A DNA stretch of 64,000 nucleotides from assembly GCF_038900055.1 (NCBI RefSeq), contig NZ_JBBMQM010000001.1, positions 1,488,001-1,552,000 on the forward strand, read 5' to 3'. Shown here piece after piece: positions 52,481-64,000 of the stretch. Position numbers and translations under genes: made by a program. Positions within the stretch are counted from its first letter, which is position 1. Each line of letters starts with the position of its first letter. A model generated the notes under the pieces. It had not been told where the DNA came from and searched no databases. It saw only the letters and a list, made by a program, of their open reading frames with translations. Origin of the DNA: Henriciella sp. AS95 (GTDB lineage Bacteria; Pseudomonadota; Alphaproteobacteria; Caulobacterales; Hyphomonadaceae).

Positions 52481-53260
52481 TTAGTGAGCTGGGTGAAGCG
52501 CGTCGTTGAGATAAACACAGGTCAGGATCGCGAAGACGTAGGCCTGAAGACCAGCGACCAGCAGTTCCAGTGCGTTCAGTGCAACACCCATGGTGAAAGC
52601 GAGAATTCCGACGGCGCTCAGCGCAATCGCGCCAGCAAAGGCGGCGCCGAAGAGCTGCACAGCAAAGCCAGCAAACAGTTTCAGCATGATGTGGCCGGCC
52701 AGCATATTGGCGAACAGACGCAGCGCCAGTGTCACCGGGCGCGCGAAGAAAGAGATGATCTCGATCGGGATGAGCAGGATATAGATCGGCCACGGCGCAC
52801 CGGCGGGCGCGAAGAGCTTCAGGAATTTGAAGCCGTTCTTGTAGAAGCCGTAGACAATCACGATGGAAATCACGAGCAGGGCGAGCGCTGCGGTCACGAT
52901 GAGATGGCTCGTCGTGGTAAAGGCGTAAGGCACCATGCCGATCATGTTCGCGAAGAACACAAAGAAGAACAGCGTGAACACAAACGGGAAGAATTTGAGG
53001 CCTTCCTCGCCGGCCGCGCCGCGGACCATGTCAGCGACAAAACCGTAGCCGACTTCTGCAATCGACTGGCTGCGCGACGGAACGAGCTTGCCCCGGCTGG
53101 CGGCAACACCAAAGAAGATAATGATCAGCGCCACAGCCAGCAGCATATAGAAGGCTGCGTTCGTGAAGGAGAGGTCGAGCCCGCCAATCTGGAGGTCGAA
53201 CAGTTTCTTGACCTCGAACTGGTGCATCGGGTCAGCCATTTGGTGGAAGGATAGGTTCAT
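52481..53260 (-). CDS. atpB: ATP synthase F0 subunit a
   Basis: 259 aa with about six membrane helices. It begins with an MHQFEVKKLFDLQIGGLDLSF segment typical of alphaproteobacteria. The essential Arg is in VTLALRLFANMLAGH, and LELLVAGLQAYVFAILTCVYL closes the protein. It forms the proton half-channels against the c ring. The start overlaps the atpI stop by 1 nt (TGATG). Confidence 0.96.
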   Translation of the reverse strand: MNLSFHQMADPMHQFEVKKLFDLQIGGLDLSFTNAAFYMLLAVALIIIFFGVAASRGKLVPSRSQSIAEVGYGFVADMVRGAAGEEGLKFFPFVFTLFFFVFFANMIGMVPYAFTTTSHLIVTAALALLVISIVIVYGFYKNGFKFLKLFAPAGAPWPIYILLIPIEIISFFARPVTLALRLFANMLAGHIMLKLFAGFAVQLFGAAFAGAIALSAVGILAFTMGVALNALELLVAGLQAYVFAILTCVYLNDALHPAH

Positions 53261-53619
53261 CAGCCCTGTTTCCCGTCTTCCGGACCTGAGTTCTGGTCCG
53301 TTCCCTGTAGATTCGCTTCAGCCGTCATGTGGCGATAGGCGCGTATAACATTGAGGACCCCGGCTGCAAGGCCGAATCCCATCATGATCAGCAGTCCCCA
53401 TGGCTTGGTGTGGAAAAAGTGGTCGATCAGCAGACCGAACAATATCCCTACAAACACCGAAGCCCCGAATTCGGCCCCGTATCGAAGCGCCATGGCGCCG
53501 GCCGATACAGATCCACTCATCTCCGCCTCGCGATGCGCCTTCTTTGCTTCCTTCGAAGCGCGGTCGGCTTTCGCTTTTGCGATTCTGTCGCTCAGATCAT
53601 TTCGGTCAGGACCGGTCAT
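53260..53619 (-). CDS. atpI: AtpI/AtpZ-family ATP synthase assembly protein
   Basis: 119 aa. A charged N-terminal region rich in Lys and Ala, then two membrane helices (GASVFVGILFGLLIDHFF and LLIMMGFGLAAGVLNVIRAY), the usual plan of AtpI. The protein helps c-ring assembly and perhaps Mg2+ supply. First gene of the F0 operon; the 157-nt gap up to smc (53620-53776) must hold the operon promoter, although I see no obvious box there. Confidence 0.88.
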   Translation of the reverse strand: MTGPDRNDLSDRIAKAKADRASKEAKKAHREAEMSGSVSAGAMALRYGAEFGASVFVGILFGLLIDHFFHTKPWGLLIMMGFGLAAGVLNVIRAYRHMTAEANLQGTDQNSGPEDGKQG

Positions 53620-53776
53620 GAATAAAGCCTGTCATCGCAAAAAACGGACATGGGAGAACCCCTGTCATTTCCGCCGGAAGCTATTTGAGGGGTGCTGCCA
53701 AGTCAAGCCGACAAAAATATCGGTAAGCGTTTGAAAATTATAAGAAATATCGCAGTAGCGCTTTTGACGCAGGCAG

Positions 53777-57238
<3,462 letters not shown>

Positions 57239-57262
57239 AGCAGGCTCCCCAGTCTCGTGTGA

Positions 57263-58057
57263 TTACTCCGGCGTGGTCTCGCCAGAATCGGTTTCAACCG
57301 CGTCACTATTGTCAGATTCGCCCTCAGAGTCCTCTGCTGGCATGTCTTCGGCGGTCGGTGCAGGCGTTGCTGCAGTGTCGGCCGCAGGCGCGTCTTCGCC
57401 CAGCGCTTCGTCCAGAACGGCTTTCATGCCATCCCAGCGACGCCAGTCATAACCCGGAAGGGGTTCGCCATTCAGAAGCACCGTCGGTGTCGCATTCACG
57501 CCATCGGTTTCGCCAGCGGCAACCGATGCGGCAATCGCCTTGCGAATATCGGCATCGTTCAGGCAGGAATCGAATTCAGCCTTGTCCGTGATGCCGTGAT
57601 TGGCCGCGATCTGTTGCAGTGCTTCAGTGACCTGACCCCCTTCACGGGCAAGCGTAAGGATGGCGGTCTGGCGGCTGAACAGTTCGTCGAGCACATCGAA
57701 GTATTTGTCTTCGCCAGCACAGCGGGCGACAGCGAAGCCGGCAATGGAAAGACGAGCAGGCGGTGTCGGGAATTCGCGGAAGACGAACTTCACTTTGCCG
57801 GTCTCGACATATTCGTCCTTGAACTGGCCGACGACGTCATTCTGGAATTGAAGGCAGGCCGGGCAGGTCCATGATGCATACTCAATCACGGTCACCGGCG
57901 CATCGTCTGCGCCCATGGACATTTCTGTCAGCGCGGCGGTGTCGGGTGAGCCTGAGGTCTGCTGTCCCTCCGTGCTGCCTGCGCCTCCGCAAGCGGCGAG
58001 GGCCAGCATGGAAACGGCAAACAGGGATGCGCGGCTGGTGATGGCTTTCATGTTCAT
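57263..58057 (-). CDS. DsbA-family thiol:disulfide lipoprotein
   Basis: 264 aa. Lipoprotein signal ending in LAAC; a thioredoxin-fold DsbA domain with the redox pair ASWTCPACLQF and the cis-Pro loop GVNATPTVLLNG; then an acidic, Asp/Glu-rich C-terminal tail. It resembles the BdbD/ScsC-like oxidoreductases (thioredoxin_4). Periplasmic disulfide exchange is expected. It is located between dciA and smc, an arrangement I recall from other Caulobacterales; no functional link is obvious. A GANTC site (58076-58080) lies 18 nt upstream. Confidence 0.9.
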   Translation of the reverse strand: MNMKAITSRASLFAVSMLALAACGGAGSTEGQQTSGSPDTAALTEMSMGADDAPVTVIEYASWTCPACLQFQNDVVGQFKDEYVETGKVKFVFREFPTPPARLSIAGFAVARCAGEDKYFDVLDELFSRQTAILTLAREGGQVTEALQQIAANHGITDKAEFDSCLNDADIRKAIAASVAAGETDGVNATPTVLLNGEPLPGYDWRRWDGMKAVLDEALGEDAPAADTAATPAPTAEDMPAEDSEGESDNSDAVETDSGETTPE

Positions 58058-58075
58058 AACCTTTGCTTAAGAATT

Positions 58076-58080
58076 GAGTC
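58076..58080. promoter_or_regulatory. GANTC site between dciA and the DsbA-like gene
   Basis: GAGTC matches the CcrM target. It lies 18 nt upstream of the DsbA-like gene start. Any effect on transcription is inference. Confidence 0.3.
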
Positions 58081-58117
58081 GGAGTGGTTGCCAATAAGTT
58101 AACGGCGCTCCGAACGC

Positions 58118-58663
58118 CTAGGATTCATCGGTGGTTAGCACAGCTTCACCGAGCGCCAGAACCGCCTTTCGCAGGCCAGCGTCCTCAATTTTTGAGACGG
58201 AATTGAGAAGGTCTTCGCGTTCAGAGGCGGTGAGTGGGCGGCGCTTTCTTGTCGGGGCAGGGGGTGGAGACTGTTTCAGCGGCCCCTGATTGATACGGAT
58301 TTCGCGGACATCGCCGCCCAGCGACACCGATACGCGCTGGCGGATCAGCTCGCTCTGGTGCTGAACCATTGTCGAGGCGGCCGGAATGCAGCGTACGGTC
58401 AGGACGCGGCCTTTTCCCTTGCCGCTGGCACCGATCTTTTCCGGCTCGCACACCTTGGCCAGCGAAGCGCCAACAATCTCGGCCCACTGGATTTTCAGGC
58501 GCCCGATGGCGGGGCCCTTTTCCGGCAGCTTCTTGCGGGCGAGCTTCATGATGGCAGAGCCGACCGACTTCGGCGCCGCTGCCATCGGACGTGCGCGCCG
58601 GTAACGCAGCGCAATGCGCGCGCGCGCTTCTTCGATGGGATCGAGGCTTGACCTGTTGACCAT
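58118..58663 (-). CDS. dciA: DciA (DUF721) replicative helicase-loading protein
   Basis: 181 aa from ATG 58663. The DUF721 core is seen as LKIQWAEIVGASLAKVCEPEKI, then LTVRCIPAASTMVQHQSELIRQRV and IRINQGPL. DciA proteins interact with DnaB and are thought to load it where DnaC is absent. A longer frame up to 58762 would run into mutY and is rejected. The gene starts 19 bp from the mutY start on the other strand, so the promoters must overlap. Confidence 0.85.
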   Translation of the reverse strand: MVNRSSLDPIEEARARIALRYRRARPMAAAPKSVGSAIMKLARKKLPEKGPAIGRLKIQWAEIVGASLAKVCEPEKIGASGKGKGRVLTVRCIPAASTMVQHQSELIRQRVSVSLGGDVREIRINQGPLKQSPPPAPTRKRRPLTASEREDLLNSVSKIEDAGLRKAVLALGEAVLTTDES

Positions 58664-58682
58664 GCTCGCGATTGTGCACGCC

Positions 58683-59744
58683 ATGCCCACAAGAGAAAAG
58701 CCCGCCAGTGCGGAATCAACAAGATTTGATGGCCTGAGCGAGTCTCTGCTCGACTGGTACACCGCGCATGCCCGCCAATTGCCTTGGCGGATCGGGCCGG
58801 CCGAGCGCGCCAGCGGTGTCGCGGCTGATCCCTATCGTGTGTGGCTGGCTGAGATCATGTTGCAGCAGACAACCGTGCCCCACGCCGCGCGATACTTCGA
58901 GGATTTTACACGCCGCTGGCCAACCGTCAGCGACCTTGCCAATGCGGCTGATGCGGACGTGATGGCGGCCTGGGCTGGGCTTGGCTACTATGCCCGCGCC
59001 CGCAACCTGTTGAAGTGTGCGCGCGAAGTCGTCGAGCGAGGCGGCTGGCCCACAACGGAACCAGAGCTGCGAGAACTCCCCGGCATCGGCGCTTACACCG
59101 CCGGGGCGGTCGCGGCGCTTGCCTTCAATCAGCGTGCACCCGCGGTAGATGGCAATGTCGACCGGGTTTTCGCCCGGCTGCTCGCCGCCAAAGGCGACTG
59201 GAAAGCCGAGAAAGCCCGTATCGCTGCATTGGTGCGCGCCCTCGTGCCTGCGGACCGTCCTGCGGAGTTTGCTGAAGCGCTCATGGACCTTGGTGCAACC
59301 ATCTGCACGCCAAAGCGGCCGAACTGCCTGATCTGCCCGGTCCGCAACTGGTGCTCGGCCCAGGCGGAAGGGGACCCGGAGCGCTATCCGGTCAAGCCCG
59401 CGAAGAAAGCCAAACCGGTGCGCCACGGCGAGGTTTATGTCGTCTTTCAGGGCGACCAGGTGCTGACTGAGCGGCGGCCCGACAAGGGGCTGCTGGGCGG
59501 AATGCTTGGCCTGCCGACAACGGAATGGCTCGAAGATGGCGCGCCGTTATCACCCGACTGGCTACCCGAAACCAAAACGCTGATCGGCGATGTGCGCCAC
59601 GTCTTCACGCATTTCGAGCTCAGGCTATCGGTCTACAGGATGATCGCCGGCGTGCCGGAAAATGCTGGCGACTGGACGTCGGTGGAGCATGCGACGGACG
59701 CATTGCCGAGCGTATTTCGGAAAGCGCTGAAACTGGCGCTCTAG
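58683..59744 (+). CDS. mutY: A/G-specific adenine DNA glycosylase
   Basis: 353 aa. MutY removes adenine opposite 8-oxoguanine. Marks: LPWR early, EIMLQQTTV with the catalytic Glu, the helix-hairpin-helix LPGIGAYTAGAV, VDGNVDRVFARL with the catalytic Asp, the 4Fe-4S cluster C-x6-C-x2-C-x5-C (CTPKRPNCLICPVRNWC), and the C-terminal NUDIX-like 8-oxoG domain with VFTHFELRL. ATG at 58683 is chosen; in-frame ATGs at 58662 and upstream lie inside dciA. Its stop TAG overlaps the antiporter stop (CTAG). Confidence 0.95.
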   Translation: MPTREKPASAESTRFDGLSESLLDWYTAHARQLPWRIGPAERASGVAADPYRVWLAEIMLQQTTVPHAARYFEDFTRRWPTVSDLANAADADVMAAWAGLGYYARARNLLKCAREVVERGGWPTTEPELRELPGIGAYTAGAVAALAFNQRAPAVDGNVDRVFARLLAAKGDWKAEKARIAALVRALVPADRPAEFAEALMDLGATICTPKRPNCLICPVRNWCSAQAEGDPERYPVKPAKKAKPVRHGEVYVVFQGDQVLTERRPDKGLLGGMLGLPTTEWLEDGAPLSPDWLPETKTLIGDVRHVFTHFELRLSVYRMIAGVPENAGDWTSVEHATDALPSVFRKALKLAL

Positions 59745-61483
59745 GCTTCAGACGCCTTGCGATATTCTTCGTCGCGCTCGGCTCCGATCTTGTCGCGCAC
59801 GGCATCGACGGGGTAGCCAAACTGCTCAAGGGCCCGCCCGGCAATCTGGAGGCCGGCCTCGATGGCGTCGGGGATCACGAAGGTTGCGCCGGCCTGGCGC
59901 AATGTTCGCCCATGTTCGACGTCGCGTGCGCGGGCATAGATCGGTACGTTCGGGCGGATGTCCCGAATGGCTCTTACCATGTGCTCGGCGCTGACGGGGT
60001 CATCCACGGTGACGACGAAGAGCGACGCGGTTTCGGCGCCGGCGGCATCGAGTATTTCCTTGCGGGCCGCATCGCCCAGCGACACTTGCCAGCCCTCATT
60101 GCGGCCCTTCTGGACAGAATGAAAACTGCGCTCGAGGATAACGATATCGGCGCGCTCTTCATCAAGGATGCGCGCGATCGTGTGCCCGACACGGCCGAAC
60201 CCGGCAATAATGACGTGGCCTTCATGGTCCGAATAGTCAGTCACAGGCAGGGTTTCGGCCTCGGGCTGTTTCATCTTGTTTGAGAGATACAGGCCGAGCC
60301 TCGATGACAGTGGAATGAGGAACATGGACAGGCCCGCGATCGCGGTGACCGGCGTCGCGATGTCCGATCCGAAAATGCCCGCTGCCGTTGCCGCCGCCAT
60401 AACGACGAAGGCGAACTCGCCCGCCGGCGCGAGCAGGAATGACGCTTCGGTCGCCAGCGATGGTGGTCCCGCGAAAAAGCGGCAGGCAATCCAGGACACG
60501 ACGACTTTCAGGATCAGCAGTCCCGCCAGGCCGCCAAACACGATCGGCGCCAGGTCGATCACCTGCATCAGGTCGATGCTCATGCCGACGGTCATGAAGA
60601 AGATGCCGAGAAGCAGGCCCTTGAAGGGGTCGAGGTCCACTTCAGCCTGATGGCGAAATTCCGTTTCGCCGAGCACGAGGCCGGCGAGGAACGCGCCAAG
60701 GGCGACCGACAGGCCTGCAACGGCGGTCATGACGGCGGCACCGATGACGACAAAGAGTGTCAGGGCCATCAGGAAGTCGCGTCCGCCCGCACGCGCTGCC
60801 ATGCGAAAGACGTATTGAAGGACAAACCGGCCCAGTCCGACGATCACGACGATGGCGATCAGCCCTTCGAACAAGGCGCGCAGGACACTGCTGGCGATGT
60901 CGACGTCATTCCCCGGCGACAGGAAGCTGACGAAGATCAGGATTGGAGCGACGAGAATGTCCTGAAACAGGAGAACGCCGAGCGCCGTGCGGCCGGCTGG
61001 CCCGGCAGCGCGATGTTCGCTGGTCAGGACTTGCATGACGATTGCCGTCGATGACAGGGCAAGGGCGAGACCGATGACGGAGGCTGCCTGCGCTGGAACG
61101 CCGAGGAACCAGAGCGCGGTACCGATGAGGACGGCGCTCAGAATGGCCTGCATCGCACCGGCACCGAAAACAATGCGCTTCATCTGCCAGAGATTGCGGA
61201 AGGATAGCTCCATGCCGAGCAGGAACAGGAGGAACAGCACGCCCAGTTCGGCGAAGGGGGCCGCGGCTTCGGGCTCGGAAACGGTGATAAACTGGAGTGG
61301 GCCCCAAAGGTGCTCAAACGTCCCAAGCCCATGTGGGCCAAGCACGATGCCTGCGACGAGGAATCCAGCAACGATGGGCAGCTTGAGCGCGCGGAAGGCC
61401 GGCACAATCACGCCAGCAGCGAACAGAAAGACCAACATGTCTTTCAGGAAGATCGCCTGCGTTTCGCTGCCTTCGTGTCCCAT
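59741..61483 (-). CDS. CPA2 cation:proton antiporter with TrkA-N domain (KefB/KefC type)
   Basis: 580 aa. Residues ~1-385 hold about 12 membrane segments of the sodium/hydrogen exchanger fold. Residues ~400-560 are a Rossmann RCK domain: VIIAGFGRVGHTIARIL, the acidic ILERSFHS and VVTVDDPVSAEHMVRAIRD. Kef systems are K+ efflux antiporters gated by glutathione adducts and NADH. No ancillary KefF/KefG is adjacent. The start ATG at 61483 begins GHEGSETQAIFLKD, a plausible short N-terminus. It is convergent with mutY. Confidence 0.9.
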   Translation of the reverse strand: MGHEGSETQAIFLKDMLVFLFAAGVIVPAFRALKLPIVAGFLVAGIVLGPHGLGTFEHLWGPLQFITVSEPEAAAPFAELGVLFLLFLLGMELSFRNLWQMKRIVFGAGAMQAILSAVLIGTALWFLGVPAQAASVIGLALALSSTAIVMQVLTSEHRAAGPAGRTALGVLLFQDILVAPILIFVSFLSPGNDVDIASSVLRALFEGLIAIVVIVGLGRFVLQYVFRMAARAGGRDFLMALTLFVVIGAAVMTAVAGLSVALGAFLAGLVLGETEFRHQAEVDLDPFKGLLLGIFFMTVGMSIDLMQVIDLAPIVFGGLAGLLILKVVVSWIACRFFAGPPSLATEASFLLAPAGEFAFVVMAAATAAGIFGSDIATPVTAIAGLSMFLIPLSSRLGLYLSNKMKQPEAETLPVTDYSDHEGHVIIAGFGRVGHTIARILDEERADIVILERSFHSVQKGRNEGWQVSLGDAARKEILDAAGAETASLFVVTVDDPVSAEHMVRAIRDIRPNVPIYARARDVEHGRTLRQAGATFVIPDAIEAGLQIAGRALEQFGYPVDAVRDKIGAERDEEYRKASEA

Positions 61484-61613
61484 GCCCTGACTGTCCCCGC
61501 AAACAGCTCGCCGACGAGCCGCTTCTCATCAGATCAGCATAGGCAAGATGCACGCAAGCGTCAGCTGCGGCATTCGCGTATCCGGGGAATTTTCAGGCGT
61601 GCTCGACGAGCGA

Positions 61614-62723
<1,110 letters not shown>

Positions 62724-62902
62724 TCAACTTCGAACGCCCATCCGGACCCGATTTGGTTTCTGCTTCGTTACTCTCTGCGGCGTCGTCTGCAGATAGCCGA
62801 AAATTTATTCATTTCGGTACCGTAACAAACTTTATCGCCGCCTGTGGATAGATTTGTGGGTAAGCCAGTGAATTTTATGCGAAGGGCCTGTTTACAGGCT
62901 GC

Positions 62903-64000
62903 TCAGACATCCAGTTTCAACTGCCCGTTCGGGCCTTCGGGCGGACAGAAAAGATCCGTTCGGAGCCGCGAGCGAGGTGTGTCGAGGTGCAGCCTGCGCG
63001 CGGCTTTCTGGAAACGCTGGGCAATGAGACGGGCATGCGGTCCCTGGCCGCGTCCGCGTTCGAACCAGTTGGAATCGTAATCCTGACCGCCGCGCATGGC
63101 GCGCAGCAGATTGATGATCCGGGCTGCCCGGTCTGGATAATGCTGGGCCAGCCATTCGTGGAAAATGTCCTTCAGCTCGAAAGGCAGGCGCAGCATGACG
63201 TAGCCCGCGCTCTTTGCGCCATTATCGGCGGCGGCCTCCAGCAGCGGCTCGATTTCATGTTCGTTCAGCGACGGAATGATTGGCGCTGTCATCACGATGA
63301 CTTCGATCCCTGCATCGGCCAGCGCCCGGACCGTTTGCAGACGCCGATAGGGGGCCGCCGCCCGCGGCTCCATCTGGCGGGAAAGTCTTGGATCGAGAGT
63401 GGTGATGGATACCCCGACCCGCGCAATGCCTTTGGCCGCCATGGGCGCAATGATGTCGATATCGCGCTGGATGAGCGCGGACTTGGTCAGCAGGGTGACC
63501 GGGTGATTATGCTCTGACAGGATTTCGAGAAAGGTTCTCGTCAGTTTCAGCTGACGCTCGACGGGCTGATACGCGTCGGTGTTCATGCCGAGAGCGATGG
63601 GTTTTGGCACATAGGACGGACGCGAAAGTTCGCGCCGCAGCAAGTCCGGCCCGCCAGGCTTGAAGAAGATCTTGCTCTCGAAATCGAGACCGGCCGACAG
63701 ACCATGAAAGGCGTGGGTCGGACGCGCAAAGCAATAGACGCAGCCGTGTTCGCAGCCGCGATAAGGATTGATCGTCCGGTCAAATGAAATGTCGGGCGAG
63801 CGATTGTAAGTGATGATCGTCTTTGCGACCTCACGCGTCAGCGTCGTTTCAAGCCGGGCTGCGGCATCGTCGATCGTGCCCCAGCCATCGTCAAAGGCGG
63901 CATGGGTCTCACGTTCGAACCGTCCCGTCTGATTAGAAATGGCGCCGCGGCCTCTATGCTCGAACCGTTCGCTCGCACCTGCGACGTCGATCAGGTTTAC
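62903..64000 (-). CDS. PA0069-family radical SAM protein (5' end outside window)
   Basis: The last ~365 codons are in the window; the frame is open to the right edge. It has GRGAISNQTGRFE typical of the family N-terminus, the radical SAM cluster motif CEHGCVYC in NPYRGCEHGCVYCFARP, then GMNTDAYQPVER, LLTKSALIQRDID, GVSITTLD, MTAPIIPSLN and RGRGQGPHA with a C-terminal end in KLDV. PA0069-type proteins are radical SAM enzymes of unknown substrate, related to spore photoproduct lyase-like and rlmN-like branches only in the common fold. Divergent from nothing visible. Confidence 0.92.
   Translation of the reverse strand, partial: VNLIDVAGASERFEHRGRGAISNQTGRFERETHAAFDDGWGTIDDAAARLETTLTREVAKTIITYNRSPDISFDRTINPYRGCEHGCVYCFARPTHAFHGLSAGLDFESKIFFKPGGPDLLRRELSRPSYVPKPIALGMNTDAYQPVERQLKLTRTFLEILSEHNHPVTLLTKSALIQRDIDIIAPMAAKGIARVGVSITTLDPRLSRQMEPRAAAPYRRLQTVRALADAGIEVIVMTAPIIPSLNEHEIEPLLEAAADNGAKSAGYVMLRLPFELKDIFHEWLAQHYPDRAARIINLLRAMRGGQDYDSNWFERGRGQGPHARLIAQRFQKAARRLHLDTPRSRLRTDLFCPPEGPNGQLKLDV

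Overview
The window is a GC-rich, gene-dense chromosomal segment of an alphaproteobacterium, most likely a member of the Hyphomonadaceae/Caulobacterales (Hyphomonas, Henriciella or Maricaulis type). The signs are a DivL-type cell-cycle kinase with tyrosine in place of the phospho-acceptor histidine, a CcrM-type GANTC methyltransferase, a perfect CtrA-type box, a split b/b' ATP synthase F0 operon, a TonB-dependent receptor, and the C-terminus of an SO2930/HNE_0200-type cytochrome. Genus cannot be fixed by eye. I see no rRNA, tRNA, prophage, insertion sequence or CRISPR array. Nearly all of the window reads as core genome with small lineage-specific genes between.

Layout. 1-4.6 kb: cytochrome C-terminus, a YbiI-like zinc-finger protein, a two-gene operon of a lipidated subtilisin-like putative autotransporter plus a small lipoprotein, and a DUF2785 lipoprotein. 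4.6-9.1 kb: divL behind a CtrA box, a DUF4386 membrane protein and bioB. 9.1-16.3 kb: signalling and metabolism (EAL phosphodiesterase, HAD hydrolase, pterin dehydratase, hybrid histidine kinase, SDR, VOC protein, small exported proteins). 16.3-22.5 kb: MFS exporter, yggT-yggU-folD operon, APC-like permease, HNH nuclease, DUF454 protein, and a BaiN/HI0933-type flavoprotein whose first 42 codons lie upstream of the first conventional start. 22.6-31.9 kb: the alpha-2-macroglobulin/PBP1C pair and a TonB-dependent receptor. 32-43.8 kb: a large acidic low-complexity protein, sterol desaturase, TlpA-like lipoprotein, thiolase, DUF4112, a Kbp-like LysM protein, carboxylesterase, acyl-CoA dehydrogenase and a VWA/TadG-like protein.

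43.8-49 kb is a complete glycine cleavage operon: tandem glycine riboswitch, gcvT, gcvH, a large inverted repeat, gcvPA, an unknown 103-aa gene and gcvPB. Together they make the glycine-responsive P, H and T proteins; the L protein is not here. 49-54 kb holds an acyltransferase, a small membrane protein and the ATP synthase F0 operon (atpI-B-E-F'-F). 53.8-62.7 kb holds a genome-maintenance group: smc, a DsbA-like lipoprotein, dciA and divergent mutY, then a Kef-type antiporter and ccrM. The window ends in a PA0069-type radical SAM protein cut by the edge.

The main integrating theme is cell-cycle control. DivL (an upstream regulator of CckA-CtrA) has a CtrA box and a GANTC site in its upstream region, and the GANTC methyltransferase CcrM, with GANTC abutting its own start codon, is in the same window. 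I did not find a clearly new multi-gene system. The best leads are the lipidated subtilisin and its partner, the unknown gene inside the gcv operon, the acidic repeat protein, and several intergenic dyads.
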